The position numbers and the translations under genes are program-made. This document shows positions 34,227 through 44,452 of a stretch of 64,000 bases of DNA, in pieces. Location: assembly GCA_009809945.1 (NCBI GenBank), contig WTPW01001100.1, positions 13,064 through 77,063 of the forward strand. Direction: 5' to 3'. Origin of the DNA: Gigaspora margarita. Lineage: Eukaryota > Glomeromycota > Glomeromycetes > Diversisporales > Gigasporaceae. The notes beneath the pieces were generated by a model. It searched no databases, was not told the DNA's origin, and was given only the letters and a program-made list of their open reading frames with translations. Within the stretch, counting starts at the first letter, position 1. The number at the start of each line of letters is the position of its first letter.

Positions 34227-34377
34227 TTATCCGGCAGGTACTATGTAAACACTGACGGAAAATTTTCACATTATTTCCGCAAATTTTTATTAAAATCATG
34301 TGACAAATTCTTATTCAAAAATCTGTGGAAGTAATATAAAATTCTTCTGTAAGTGTATATTTCATACCTGCCAGATA
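34227..34377. mobile_element. MITE with CGGCAGGTA-type ends
   Basis: TTATCCGGCAGGTACTATGT at left pairs with ATTTCATACCTGCCAGATAA at right, and the arms continue inward (ACGGAAAATTTTCACATTAT / ATAATATAAAATTCTTCTGT) to nearly the centre. About 150 bp. The outer TTA/TAA pair could be a 3-bp target duplication. The minus frame at 34271-34459 only overlaps it. Confidence 0.7.
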
Positions 34378-34530
34378 AACTAGTTATCTGATTTGATGGA
34401 TACATGGGTATCGACAGTATAATAGCAACGCACGAGGCCTTCAAATCCGTATTGTGCAATTCGTGTGCATGTTACTCAAACTATAGTTAACTGTAGATAC
34501 TATTAAAACTATACGGATTATCGAATTTTA

Positions 34531-34767
34531 CAGGAGAGTCCCAAAAATTCCGGGTTGGATGCGTCGGATCTAGGTCGGCGTTTAGCCCTAGTTGTTAGCA
34601 GGTTCTATAGCAAAATTATCAGCTGGGCATTTTTTACTTAATGAATGGATATGATTTATTAGTAAAATTTTTTATGATCTTGGGGCAAAATTGATCGATT
34701 CCGATCCAGCCGACCATGAATCCGATGCACTCCGATGTATCCTGACCCGGAATTTTGGGGACCCCTG
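34531..34767. mobile_element. TA-flanked MITE, twin copy A
   Basis: A 237-bp element with CAGGAGAGTCCCAAAAATTC at left and GGAATTTTGGGGACCCCTG at right, flanked by TA. It is a direct, nearly identical copy of 36865-37102; the central 150 bases around CAGCTGGGCATTTTTTACTT differ at only a few positions. No coding frame. Confidence 0.85.
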
Positions 34768-35481
34768 TATGAGTTCGGATTATCTATTCAAATTTGCCGA
34801 TCAACTATTCAAACTACGTACGCAAACTATATAGTCAATCCGTAAGGATACAGATTTGAATCACATTACTAGAATTTTACTATCTTTAAAAACAACGAAA
34901 ACACGTCACTATATCAAAGCAAGGATGCAATGGACCAATGAAATTTAATTTATGTTTTTTATAAAACGGGTTCATAACGGTTTCATAACAAAAACTCTTT
35001 AACTATTTGTGATGTTACGGGGAAAATTCGACGTTTCTTATGTTTTACGCTACGAAAGGTGATAAAAGGCAACTCGCCAGAGGCGTGACGTAGTGATTTA
35101 GCCCGATTTAGTATAAACGTGAATTGAAATTTAATATGTCAAAGTCTATTATATACTTTATTAGACTTAATAATATGCTAATCCGAAGATTACTCCCTCT
35201 AAGAGATAAAACAATCCTTCTTTTTATACTTTTACAATTATTATGGGAATCGCTAATTTAACATTATGGAATATTATGGAAACTACGAGATTAAAATAAT
35301 ACGATACTCTATCTACGACGCTATCATAATATACCTATTATGCGATAGATTAAATGGTTTCTAAATCATTCCGCCGTAAGCCGAGCCCCGAGCATGCATG
35401 ATCGATTATGCACGATTAATTATGTGCCGGATCAATTTTTATTGCCGATATGCATTGATGATCACAATGGTTAATTATGCA
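34768..35481. other. Intergenic stretch
   Basis: No gene or clear repeat boundary. GATTATGCACGATTAATTATG-like words near 35400-35480 are the target region of the next element. Confidence 0.35.
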
Positions 35482-35965
35482 TAGGGTTCGGAATGGGCCG
35501 GGTTAAACCCGCGGGTTTGCGGGTTGGGCGGGGTTTGGGTCAAAACCGGGTCCAATATTTTGACCCATTTTATAAGTGGGCCGGGTTTACGCCGGGTTGA
35601 TTAAATATCCGGTCGTGGGCCGGGTTCTGGAAATGGGCCCGCGGGCCCCGCGGGCTCGTTATAATATTTATATTGTGACCTGCGCATTTCACAGCTTTAT
35701 TACATAGTCGAGTCGAGCATAGCGGCTTAATTTTGATTGGATGATTGACATGCATATATGTTACATATGACGTAACAGTCACAAAATCAATTGGCAGCCA
35801 CGAATACCGATTGGCAAAGGTTACGACATAACAAAACTAAAAGTATACCTTCTGTTTAATATACTGTTAAAAAATTCGGTAACTGGTTAGGTAATTCGGA
35901 ACTTAGCTAAGAAGCGTTTATTGCCATTTCTTTACACTTTTAGAAATCTATTTTTAGCACGCAAG

Positions 35966-36088
35966 ATGTCTACACAGCAAACTGACGAACTTACCACTAT
36001 ATCTAACACACAAAGAGGAAAAAGAAAAGCTCAATACTGTGATCTAGAAGACCAGGAGGGCGTCGACTGTGATTATGAAAAGAATGTT
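35966..36088 (+). pseudogene. Remnant first exon inside the hAT-like element
   Basis: A plus-strand frame starting MSTQQTDELTT with a basic patch (RGKRKAQ) and acidic end (CDLEDQEG..DCDYEKN) has more codon-like composition than its AT-rich surroundings. It runs into a T-rich tract at GTTTTTTT, which could be a 5' splice site. A longer frame with an upstream ATG at 35921 is also open. Position and charge fit the N-terminus of a lost hAT-type transposase or a captured host exon; no BED zinc finger, dimerisation segment or other domain follows. Confidence 0.4.
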
Positions 36089-36864
36089 TTTTTTTTTTTT
36101 AAATTCAGTTGTTACTTATACTATATAAGAATCTCTAAAACAAAAGAAATAGTTTTTTTTTGTAGTTAGATTTCTAGTAAGCGAGTTTATCCTTAAGATT
36201 GATAGTACGTTTAGATTATATTCGTTAGACAATGCCTGTAGATTTAATATTGATGAAAGTCGAAACTGAGTTCAACTTCTGTAATCTTAAATCTAATAAG
36301 TAAAACTGAAAAACTTGTCGAAACTATTGGAAGATAGGTTTGAGTTTCGCGACTTTTACTTGCAGTTGTTTACTATTCCTTTTAATTTATTTACAGTTTG
36401 TTTATTAATTTAATAATTATTATTTTTCTTGTTATCTATTATTATTTATACACGTATCGGTATCTAATAGATCGTTAAAATTTAAAATTTAAGATATCGA
36501 TGTTTTTTTAAATCTGGTTGGATTATATACATAACAATAACTATTAGACCAAAGTAATAAATTATTGTAATTATTAAAATTTAAATAAATGCATCTTTTA
36601 TTCGAAATATTTTACTTTGGGTTCGTTTTAGTATAAACCTAGTCAATCAGATCTTGTAAAATCACGAAAGCCCGCTATGCTATTTAGAGCTAGAATTTGC
36701 TTTTGCGGCGATTTTGTAAAACGTTACATTCCCCAAAAGTACTTATAAAGTGTATAATAAGTTACCCGGGCATTCACCTTCTTTATATTATCACCGGGCC
36801 GGGCCGGGTTAGGTTGGGCCGGGTCATAATTTGAAGTGACCCGACCCGGCCCAAACGATTTTTA

Positions 36865-37102
36865 CAGGGCTGTCCCCAAATTTCCGGGTCGGTTGCGTCG
36901 GATCTAGGTCGGCGTTAGCCCTACTTGTTAGTAGATTCTGTAGCAAAATTATCAGCTGGGCATTTTTTACTTAATGAATGGATATGATTTATTAGTAAAA
37001 TTTTTTATGATCTTGGGGCAAAATTGATCGATTCCGACCCAGCCGACCATGATTCCGATGCACTCCGGCGTATTCCGACCCGGAATTTTGGGGACTCCCC
37101 TG
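36865..37102. mobile_element. TA-flanked MITE, twin copy B
   Basis: A 238-bp element with CAGGGCTGTCCCCAAATTTC at left and GGAATTTTGGGGACTCCCCT at right, TA on both sides, nested in the hAT-like element. It is a direct copy of 34531-34767. Both copies are followed by TATGAGTT, either by chance or because the true right edge extends a few bases further. Confidence 0.85.
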
Positions 37103-37233
37103 TATGAGTTGGCCCAAACCCGTAACTTTAAAACGGGCCGGGCACGGGTTTGGGTTTTAAAATTTCTTTGGGCTTGGGCTTAAATTTAGAAAAACCCGGC
37201 CCGACCCGGCCCATTCCGAACCCTAATTATGCA

Positions 37234-39064
37234 TTGTGAATTATGCATGATTGATTGTCCCTTGAAATGTGCCGCAGTATACGGATTAATGATCATCCGA
37301 TATTTAAGTATCACGTTTACCCCGTGACAGTGAGAATAATATCATTATATACGACTTTTTGACAACATCAATACCAGGTGAGAAAGGCAGAAGAGAGTTG
37401 GATATTTATGATCCCACATTTAATTGCCCAATTTCGCATTTTCAGCTTTTTATTTCGTTAGTATGTTTTTAGAACCCTATAAATTTTTTATATTTCTTTT
37501 TCAATGTATTTCTATACTTTCTTTTAAAAAGTTGAGTACCAAAAATTATCGAGTTCTCGCTAAAATATTGTTAAAGGTTCTATTGTTGAACATAATATAA
37601 CATTTTAGCAACTAAATAAGAAACCTCAAATGATTTATTTATAACAAGAACATGCTTTCGTCTATAAAAATAAGTTTGTCTTCGATGCTTCATCTTGATA
37701 GTACTTAATTTGTAAATTGAAAAAAATTTCAATTGCAAAGTGCTCGGCCTTAAGCTTATTTCCTTTAAAAAAATAATATAAATATAAAAATGAATAATTG
37801 CGTCATCGAAAAATTGAACATTTCCAGTTGCACAATTTTTTAAAGATTATTACCAGGTCTTGCCCACCCGACCATATTAAATTATCCTTAACCAGTCAGT
37901 ACTGTGGCACTGACCATAAATAAAAACCAATGTTATCATCTCCATAACTATAAGAAGAAATGAACATTCGCAACAGGCGTCCACTGTTATTACCTTAACT
38001 AGAAACTTCACAAGTTGCGACACTGATGTGCTTTCAAATCTCTTCAGTTATAGCACCGGGCTGCAAAACGAATACATACAATTCAGCAACTATCCAGTAG
38101 TGATATATTACTTTATATTTGTGTTATTTCAAATGTGTTTCTTTGAGTAATCAAATACGTACATGTTATAATAAGATTTAAACCGAAAGTGGGGGAGCGT
38201 AAATTATAAAATTTGAAAAGGATGTGGTGTGAAAATACAATGAAGATGTTGCTGTTGATTTTCTTGATTATGGTGTAAAGATAATTACTAAAAAACCACT
38301 TGGAAAATAAGGTGCTTTGTTTCGGTAAATGAATCAACCACGTTTGATTTGCATAGAGTACGTTATTATTGTTATTATACATCTGGTAGAATAGATTTTT
38401 ATTTTTATTATAAAATTAAAAAGTTTTTAGAGTTTTAAGTTTATATGTAATTAAAAATTTGGCGTTTAATATGTAAAAAAATAATATTTGTATATTTTTA
38501 ACAAATCAGAATTCATTGTACAAAAAGTTAGCCAATCATATTTGATTATATAATCTCAAATTTGGCGTTTTTTTTAAAAAAAAGTAGATATCTTTAGCTG
38601 TCCCGTACTGTAAGTGAAAAGATGATTCTATATATAATTTTTTTTATTGATACTACTGTTTTGATCTTAGTCAAATTCGCGTTGATCAGTTGTACGAAAA
38701 CGCTACAAATCTACACATGAAATCAACCAATCAAATGATATAAATTTAGTTAAAAGCAAGATAAATTTGTATATGTACTGGAGAACATATTTGATTATTT
38801 TTCGCTAGAAAAGCAATTTCTGACCAATTAAATAAAAGGATTTTTATTGGTTAGATCATATGAAAAACCTGAAAAAATCAAAATTTATACATCGTGGTCA
38901 AAATTTGAAAAATTTAGATTAGGTACTAAAATTTGGAAAATTTTTTGCAGGTCTCTGGCTGGAAGTCATACTCAGCAATTACACGAAATGTTTCGATTTC
39001 AAATTGTTATGGCTTTTTACGCAAGAGTTTTTCTGACAAAATATCTTTTTGACATCTCTCCTGT
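37234..39064. other. Intergenic stretch
   Basis: No supported gene. The minus frame at 38113-38382 begins with a poly-Asn stretch and the plus frame at 38847-39068 has no domain; neither has intron or family support. Confidence 0.3.
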
Positions 39065-39305
39065 TTAACAAGTTATTGCGATTTAAAATTTACAACTTTT
39101 TATATAAATTTATATAGTAATTGACTTTAAAACGCATCAACTTTTCTTAGCAAAATGTAAAAATCTGATCAGTAACTTTATTCTAAATAATAAGTTCTTT
39201 AAAATTACCAGTCAGATTTTTAATTTTTGTTTCTACAATAAGTTGATGCGTTTTAAAGTTAAAACCCATATAAAATTTATGTTTTTTAAACCGCAATAAC
39301 TCGTT
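39065..39305. repeat. Inverted repeat with AACGCATCAACTT arms
   Basis: CTTTAAAACGCATCAACTT near 39124 pairs with AAGTTGATGCGTTTTAAAG near 39240, and the flanks (AAGTTATTGCGATTTAAA / TTTAAACCGCAATAACT) extend the arms to about 110 bp. The loop is AT-rich. Confidence 0.7.
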
Positions 39306-39559
39306 ACACAGAAGAGATTTAAAAAAGATATTTGGTAGTACATAAAGTTTATATATCTCTACAAAGTTACCAAATATATATTTTTTTAAAAGTTATAGCA
39401 ATCTGAAAACTGACATATAACTATTGAATGTAAACTTCCAGCACCATATAAGGGAAATTTATCTCATGCTATGTATTCAAAAAACGGATAATGGTCAAAA
39501 ATCAAATTGCAAGTCGTGTCTGAATCCTTACGTACTGTATCGTACTGTATCGTACTGTA

Positions 39560-40220
39560 TAGTGTTGTTAATCAAAATTGTTTCAAGCTATGTAGAAATA
39601 TTTCGACTTTCGACATTTAGCATGTCAAAATTCTAAATTAATATCGAAATACTAAAATAATGTCTAAATCTAAATAATGTCGAAATGTCTAAATAGTGTC
39701 GAAATATCTAAAATTTATTTAAGTTAAATATGTATGTTATGTCCACTTTGTGGATAATAACTGATTATTTCCCGGTTCTTATTATATTTTATACTATTTT
39801 TTTTTTTAAATTAAAATTACGTATTTCATAAAGTTTAGTTTTATTATAGTTGCAAGAATTCTGTTATTTTCTTCTACTTTCTTTCCGTTTTCTTAGCATT
39901 TTCACTCTTTGTTAGTAACTCAAATAGCTTAAATTCATTATATTATTAAAAAAAAGCAAAAAAAGATATATAGTTAAAAGGAAATATAAAGATCCAGTTC
40001 AGCTAGAATCTAATAATTTAGGCAATAAGTGCGAAAAGTATAGAAGTATAAATAAAAACCAGGAAATAATTATTATTATAAGAATTTTATTTTTAGTCAT
40101 ACAATATTTTTTTGTCATATTTAGTCAAATTTAGAATTTTGATATTTCGACAAAAATAATGTTAAGACACTCAAATGTCTAAATATTTGATGAAATAGTG
40201 TATTTCAGTTAACAACATCA
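39560..40220. mobile_element. Probable hAT-like element
   Basis: A 661-bp stretch with ends TAGTGTTGTTAATC and CAGTTAACAACATCA (good inverted match) and an imperfect 8-bp duplication, GTACTGTA / GTGCTATA (6 of 8). Subterminal regions repeat ATGTCTAAATA/GTCGAAATAT words. Its left edge abuts three copies of CGTACTGTAT (39531-39560). Confidence 0.5.
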
Positions 40221-40554
40221 GTGCTATACCAAGAATATTTGCTTGTAATTTATTTACTTATTTTATAATTTAATAATATTATAATATACATATTCTTAAA
40301 AGTATAGTTTATTAAAATATAAATTATTGGATTAAATATATAATAAATTATAAACTTTTTTTTTAATATATACTGTATCAAAAGTAATAAGATTACACTT
40401 ATAATTATTTAAAATATCTCGGAAAACTAATTTTACTGTATTTTTTTGTCTGCTAACAACTTTCTTATTTACAGAATTTCATCGATACTCATGCCATGTA
40501 CAAACGTATTTTGAGCACCAACATTCAATGTGGAACCGATTAGACTGCGACATT

Positions 40555-41631
40555 TTATTCACACGTTCCATGGCATAAAGAACTAATTGAATACCACCAA
40601 GACTTATGAGTGGTTAACAAACCAAACACTATTAAAAGTCCTGCTATTACAATGCCACAGAAACGAAACCATGTTTTAAAATTAAACCTAATATCTTTTA
40701 TGTGAAGTATGGCAGCAATAAGACTATTAACTGTCCATATTGTGCAAATTATTGATAGGTATCTTGCTCTGCAGAGAAATGCAACTGGAGGAGTCAGATA
40801 AGCTATAATTACTGATATCCAATGAAGTGTTATTGAAATTAAAAGTGTAATTATAACATTACATCGTTTTTTATAAAGTATTGAATTATCTAAAGGTTCG
40901 ACTTTGATTGGATTCTCATTGCTTATTAGACTTAATGAAACCTCTGGATTTTCATCATTAATTTGATTATTGGGAGTTAAATTCGTCTTAATATCACGGT
41001 TTGGTATTCTGAATACTACTCTTCCATAATAAGCTCTAAAACAAATTACAGGTAGCGTCCAAATGAATAATGTTGTTATAAATGGCCAATCCTGATATGA
41101 TGAATCATATGTACATGGTTTTTCAAATAATATTATTATTCCTCCAGCAATACCAAATATTATGTAAAATCCTGATATCAACGCTGAAAATCTATCTATT
41201 AAAGAAGCGTCTTCAACACAAAGATCTAGAATACTTTCTTGTGCAGCGTTAGGGCACATTGTTTTAGCATGAAATCCCATAGGTCGTGCAAGTAGTGATG
41301 CATGTTCTCCCTTATCGCCTTGTTTTTCTAAATCACTTTGTTGTTCATGTTCATAGAAATCACTTTGCTTATCTTGATCAATTCGATTGTTTTTATATTC
41401 TTCATAGAAACATTCTGACTTAAGCCAGTAAGCACACATTTCTGGTTTATTATTTGATATATTACAAAAGTAAAGTAACCCGATAAACGGGCAACCAAGG
41501 CATAGAAATAACCTTTGTATCTTCGCCGTAAGGCCACTATGTGGAGTTGCTCCTAACGTTATTATGACTGGTAACGCACCAACTAAATAATGAGGAATAG
41601 GATTTTGTATTTGAGTTAATACGTTTATCAT
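40555..41631 (-). CDS. Seven-helix membrane protein of unknown function
   Basis: An intact single-exon frame of 358 codons. Predicted hydrophobic segments lie at about residues 13-28, 40-56, 148-170, 182-203, 258-280, 288-311 and 320-342, so it is a polytopic membrane protein with up to seven helices. Two hydrophilic loops stand out: residues 57-147 (acidic, DQDKQSDFYEHEQQSDLEKQ-rich, three cysteines at 127, 139 region and before) and 205-255 (Asn-rich). The C-terminus ends in a short Cys-containing tail (SSLCHGTCE). No signature of a known transporter, receptor or channel is visible to me. The start is the first ATG after a stop, with a TATATATA-like word about 40 bases upstream on the minus strand. 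Its length and uninterrupted frame in this AT-rich region argue for a real gene. Confidence 0.75.
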   Translation of the reverse strand: MINVLTQIQNPIPHYLVGALPVIITLGATPHSGLTAKIQRLFLCLGCPFIGLLYFCNISNNKPEMCAYWLKSECFYEEYKNNRIDQDKQSDFYEHEQQSDLEKQGDKGEHASLLARPMGFHAKTMCPNAAQESILDLCVEDASLIDRFSALISGFYIIFGIAGGIIILFEKPCTYDSSYQDWPFITTLFIWTLPVICFRAYYGRVVFRIPNRDIKTNLTPNNQINDENPEVSLSLISNENPIKVEPLDNSILYKKRCNVIITLLISITLHWISVIIAYLTPPVAFLCRARYLSIICTIWTVNSLIAAILHIKDIRFNFKTWFRFCGIVIAGLLIVFGLLTTHKSWWYSISSLCHGTCE

Positions 41632-42115
41632 GATTGAATTAGAAGAATTACCACATAATGGGGTGTTATTATATATACTAAATTTGTTATAACGATGATA
41701 CTTGTAGATTAAAGGTTATCTCGATAAAAAAAGTATTACATATTAATTTATGATACGCAGTGCAACTGTAAATTTCTATTCTCAAATCTTTTTGTGGCTA
41801 CACTAAATTGATAATAAAATTAGCATTAGATACAATAGATATATATGTTGTAGAAATGGATTTGGAATTTCCTAGTTAAATTAGGATTAGGGTTAGGGTG
41901 TACATATAATAAAACCAACGAGGTTTTATATGAATCCACTTAAATTCTGTTTCAACTTGCAACATATAGACATAAATACGACCCAAACAAATTCACGAAT
42001 TTGTTAATACAAAGAGAAAAATGGTATTATTACTGTACGTAACAAGTTTGTAAATTTAAATAAAGGTCAGATTCCAAATCTGCCGAATTGTAAAACTATA
42101 TGCGGTGTTATATAA

Positions 42116-42152
<37 letters not shown>

Positions 42153-42195
42153 TATCATCCAAAATTAGGATTATGCATCTATTTAAAATTTTTAC
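41632..42195. other. Intergenic stretch
   Basis: Upstream region of the membrane protein gene. It contains one GGATTAGGGTTAGGGTG word (41882) and a run of about 28 T at 42121. No gene; the 82-codon frame at 42105 reads the T run and the next element. Confidence 0.4.
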
Positions 42196-42567
42196 AGGGT
42201 TCTACAACCCGGGCACGTGCCTGTACCCAAAAAAAATTCCGGTACGGGTATAGGCATGAATACTTAGAAAAACTTAGTCATGGGCATAGGTATGGCATTA
42301 AAATTTTAAAATTTTGGTATAGGCATGGGCACAGGCACAAAATTTTGGCATAGGCATGGACTAGAGTTGGGCAACGTAACGAAACCTACCCGAAACTAGT
42401 TTCGGATTTTTTAAAAAAATCTGAAATTCCCGAAACCCGAAACCCCGAAACTATAATCCGAAACCAATCAATCAAACTTTGAAAAATCTAAAAATCTTTG
42501 ATGACGAAATATTTTACTATATAACAAAACTTTGTGTACTAAGCAAAAGTTTTAGCACAAAATATTA

Positions 42568-42798
42568 GGCTGTTCGAAAATACAATTTCGTTTAATGTTC
42601 TCCCCCTCCGACTCCAAGAGCTCCCCCTAAAATTAAACAGGCCAATCAGAACGTTCATTACGTCTTAGGATTCCAACGCGTTTATAAGTCAACCAATAAT
42701 TATATGAATATTTTTGCTTTTTTTAAATTGACCATCCTCCTCCACCATGCTTAAGCTTCGTAAGGGAACGTTAAACGAAATTATAACTTCAAACGGCC
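42568..42798. mobile_element. PIF/Harbinger-like MITE
   Basis: A 231-bp element beginning GGCTGTTCGAAAATACAATT and ending with AATTATAACTTCAAACGGCC, flanked by a perfect TTA duplication (42565-42567, 42799-42801). The TTA target and GG(C)C-type tips are those of PIF/Harbinger (Tourist-like) MITEs. Inner arms share TTTCGTTTAA.GTTC. Confidence 0.85.
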
Positions 42799-42817
42799 TT
42801 ATCTATGATCTAACCTA

Positions 42818-42853
42818 CCTAATCTAAACCTACCTAACCCTAACCCTAACCCT
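42818..42853 (+). repeat. Interstitial telomere-like repeat
   Basis: ACCTACCTAACCCTAACCCT followed by AACCCTAAA gives three to four CCCTAA units with degenerate neighbours. CCCTAA/TTAGGG is the usual fungal telomere repeat; here it lies inside a nested transposon. Confidence 0.7.
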
Positions 42854-42926
42854 AAATCTTCAATTTTTTAAAAAATTTAAAATAGAGCAGTGATAATTAC
42901 CTATAATGATGTTAAGTTTTAAAATA

Positions 42927-43373
42927 CAAGTCATTCTCGTTATAGTGAACCTTCGATATAGTGAAGATTGGCTTATAGCAAAGATTTTTTTTAGAACAAG
43001 AACAAAACTATTAATGATTCGCTCGATATAATGAAGTTTTAATAATAAACTCTCGATACTAGATATGGTGAATATTTTTTTTTAAAAAATGTAGTACATT
43101 TATAATAAATTTACTCTCGATATAATGAAGATTCATATATAAAATAATTTTTAGCCAATTATATTAATTTAAATATTCTCTCAATATAGTAAAGATTTTT
43201 AAATTTATATATAAACTTCATTATATTAGAAGTTTTTAATATAAAAGTCTCTTGATATAATAAAGATTTTTTAATTTTAAATATAAACTTCACTATATTA
43301 AGAGCTCTTGATATAGTGAATATCTCGATATAGTGAAGAAAATTCTTCAGCCCATTATAAAGAGAGTGACTTG
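42927..43373. mobile_element. Tc1/mariner-like MITE with CGATATAGTGAAG repeats
   Basis: A 447-bp element with CAAGTCATTCTCGTTATAGT at left and TTATAAAGAGAGTGACTTG at right, TA on each side. The interior is a degenerate array of CTCGATATAGTGAAGAT units in alternating orientation, apparently copies of the element's own end sequence. Confidence 0.82.
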
Positions 43374-44256
43374 TATTTTTAAAATAATTAAATTTTTTTA
43401 AAAATACAAAAAAAAAACGCCTATAAACATTATTTATAAATTATTGAATAAATTAAAAATTTAAATTATATATAAAATAAATACATATTATATTTTTGAT
43501 TGTAGAATAATAGTAATTTCAATGATATCTATCCAATTTTAATATTTATTATTATTACGCACAAAACTCCTTCACTTTTAATATTATAGTTTAATTTATG
43601 ATCAATAAAATATTTATAATCGATTTCCAACTACAATCATATCTACTGTATGCTAAAATTAAATTACTGATAGCTGCTAGTATATTAATTTTAGTTAGAA
43701 ATTTAAGTTTTAACAGTTTCGGGGCTTCGGATAGGGTTTCGGGTTCGGGTGAGGTTTCGGGGTTTCGGGTAAGGTTTCGGAAACTATATTCCGAAACCCG
43801 AAACTTTTCGGATTTGGCAAAAAGGGTTTCGTTGTCCAACTCTAACATGGGCACAGGCAAAGAAATTTGATATTTATTTATTATTTAATTGTGCCTGGCA
43901 CCATTGTGCCCGACACCACGGCATCCATGCCTTTGCTAGTTCCTGGCACTTTGTCCCCATCACCTTAATGTACCTAGTATTTTATGCCCTTTTGGCATTG
44001 GCATGGCATAAAGCACTAGTGCCCGGCCTGGTACCAATACGCCGAGCATTTCAGAACCTTAATTATTACCTATCGATCGCTATCTACAGTAAAAAAATCA
44101 TTAATTTATAATTTTATCACATGACCACATATAATTTGATTGAGCCGTTATTAAAACATTATTTATTGAATTAAGGAACTGGACTTTCAAATCCCTAGTC
44201 GAGCTACAACAAACAACTGAGGTCTTTCGATTTCTAACAGCTGCCCTACCCTGTTT

Positions 44257-44452
44257 AATGCGTCGAGGATGCGTCGAACGTAACCCGGGTTTGCGTAAGG
44301 AGAGCATCTTGCTGCATTGTGAATACAAAGTAAATAAAGCCTCCGATTATATTATAGAATTTACTTTGTATCCCAGTATTCGCAATGTAGAAAGATGCTC
44401 TTCTTATACAAACCGGGTTACACTCGACGCACCTTCGACGCGCAGATGTTAA
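44257..44452. repeat. Hairpin element, arms about 85 bp
   Basis: ATGCGTCGAGGATGCGTCGA at left pairs with TCGACGCACCTTCGACGCGC at right; the arms continue through GTAACCCGGGTTTGCGTAAG / CTTATACAAACCGGGTTACA and GAGAGCATCTTGCTGCATTG / CAATGTAGAAAGATGCTCTT. Short frames on both strands here are shadows of the palindrome. Confidence 0.82.

Larger units (their letters stand above)
35482..37225. mobile_element. hAT-like element with a nested MITE
   Basis: A 1744-bp element with ends TAGGGTTCGGAATGGGCC and GGCCCATTCCGAACCCTA, flanked by a perfect 8-bp duplication ATTATGCA (35474-35481 and 37226-37233). Subterminal regions repeat GGGCCGGGTT/AACCCGGCCC words and are far more GC-rich than the surroundings. 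It contains twin copy B of the TA MITE and a short coding remnant (35966 onward), so it may be a deletion derivative of an autonomous hAT. The small minus frame at 35570-35782 is a repeat artefact. Confidence 0.92.
42362..43844. mobile_element. hAT-like element, second TAGAGTTGGGCA family member
   Basis: A 1483-bp element with ends TAGAGTTGGGCAACG and CGTTGTCCAACTCTA, the same family as 15293-16350, with the same CGAAACC/GGTTTCGG subterminal words. Flanks GCATGGAC / ACATGGGC match at 6 of 8 positions. It carries nested MITEs at 42568-42798 and 42927-43373. Overlapping frames on both strands at 43591-43870 read the GTTTCGG repeats and are not genes. Confidence 0.85.
42196..44061. mobile_element. 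Outer hAT-like element of a nested stack
   Basis: Ends AGGGTTCTACAACCCGGGC and GCATTTCAGAACCTTA are imperfect inverted repeats, flanked by an 8-bp duplication with one mismatch (ATTTTTAC at 42188-42195, ATTATTAC at 44062-44069). Subterminal regions repeat GGCATAGGCATGGGCACAGG-type words. Without its inserts the element would be about 380 bp. It has been entered by the hAT-like element at 42362-43844, which itself contains two further MITEs. Confidence 0.75.

Noticed and set aside
33900..34860. A large hAT-like element around twin copy A
   Set aside because: End words (TAAGTGGTGATC / GATTTGAATCACATTA) are suggestive but no 8-bp duplication could be matched.
43591..43870. Overlapping 89- and 90-codon genes on both strands
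   Set aside because: Both translate the GTTTCGG subterminal repeats of a hAT-like element; similar frames occur at 16196-16381.
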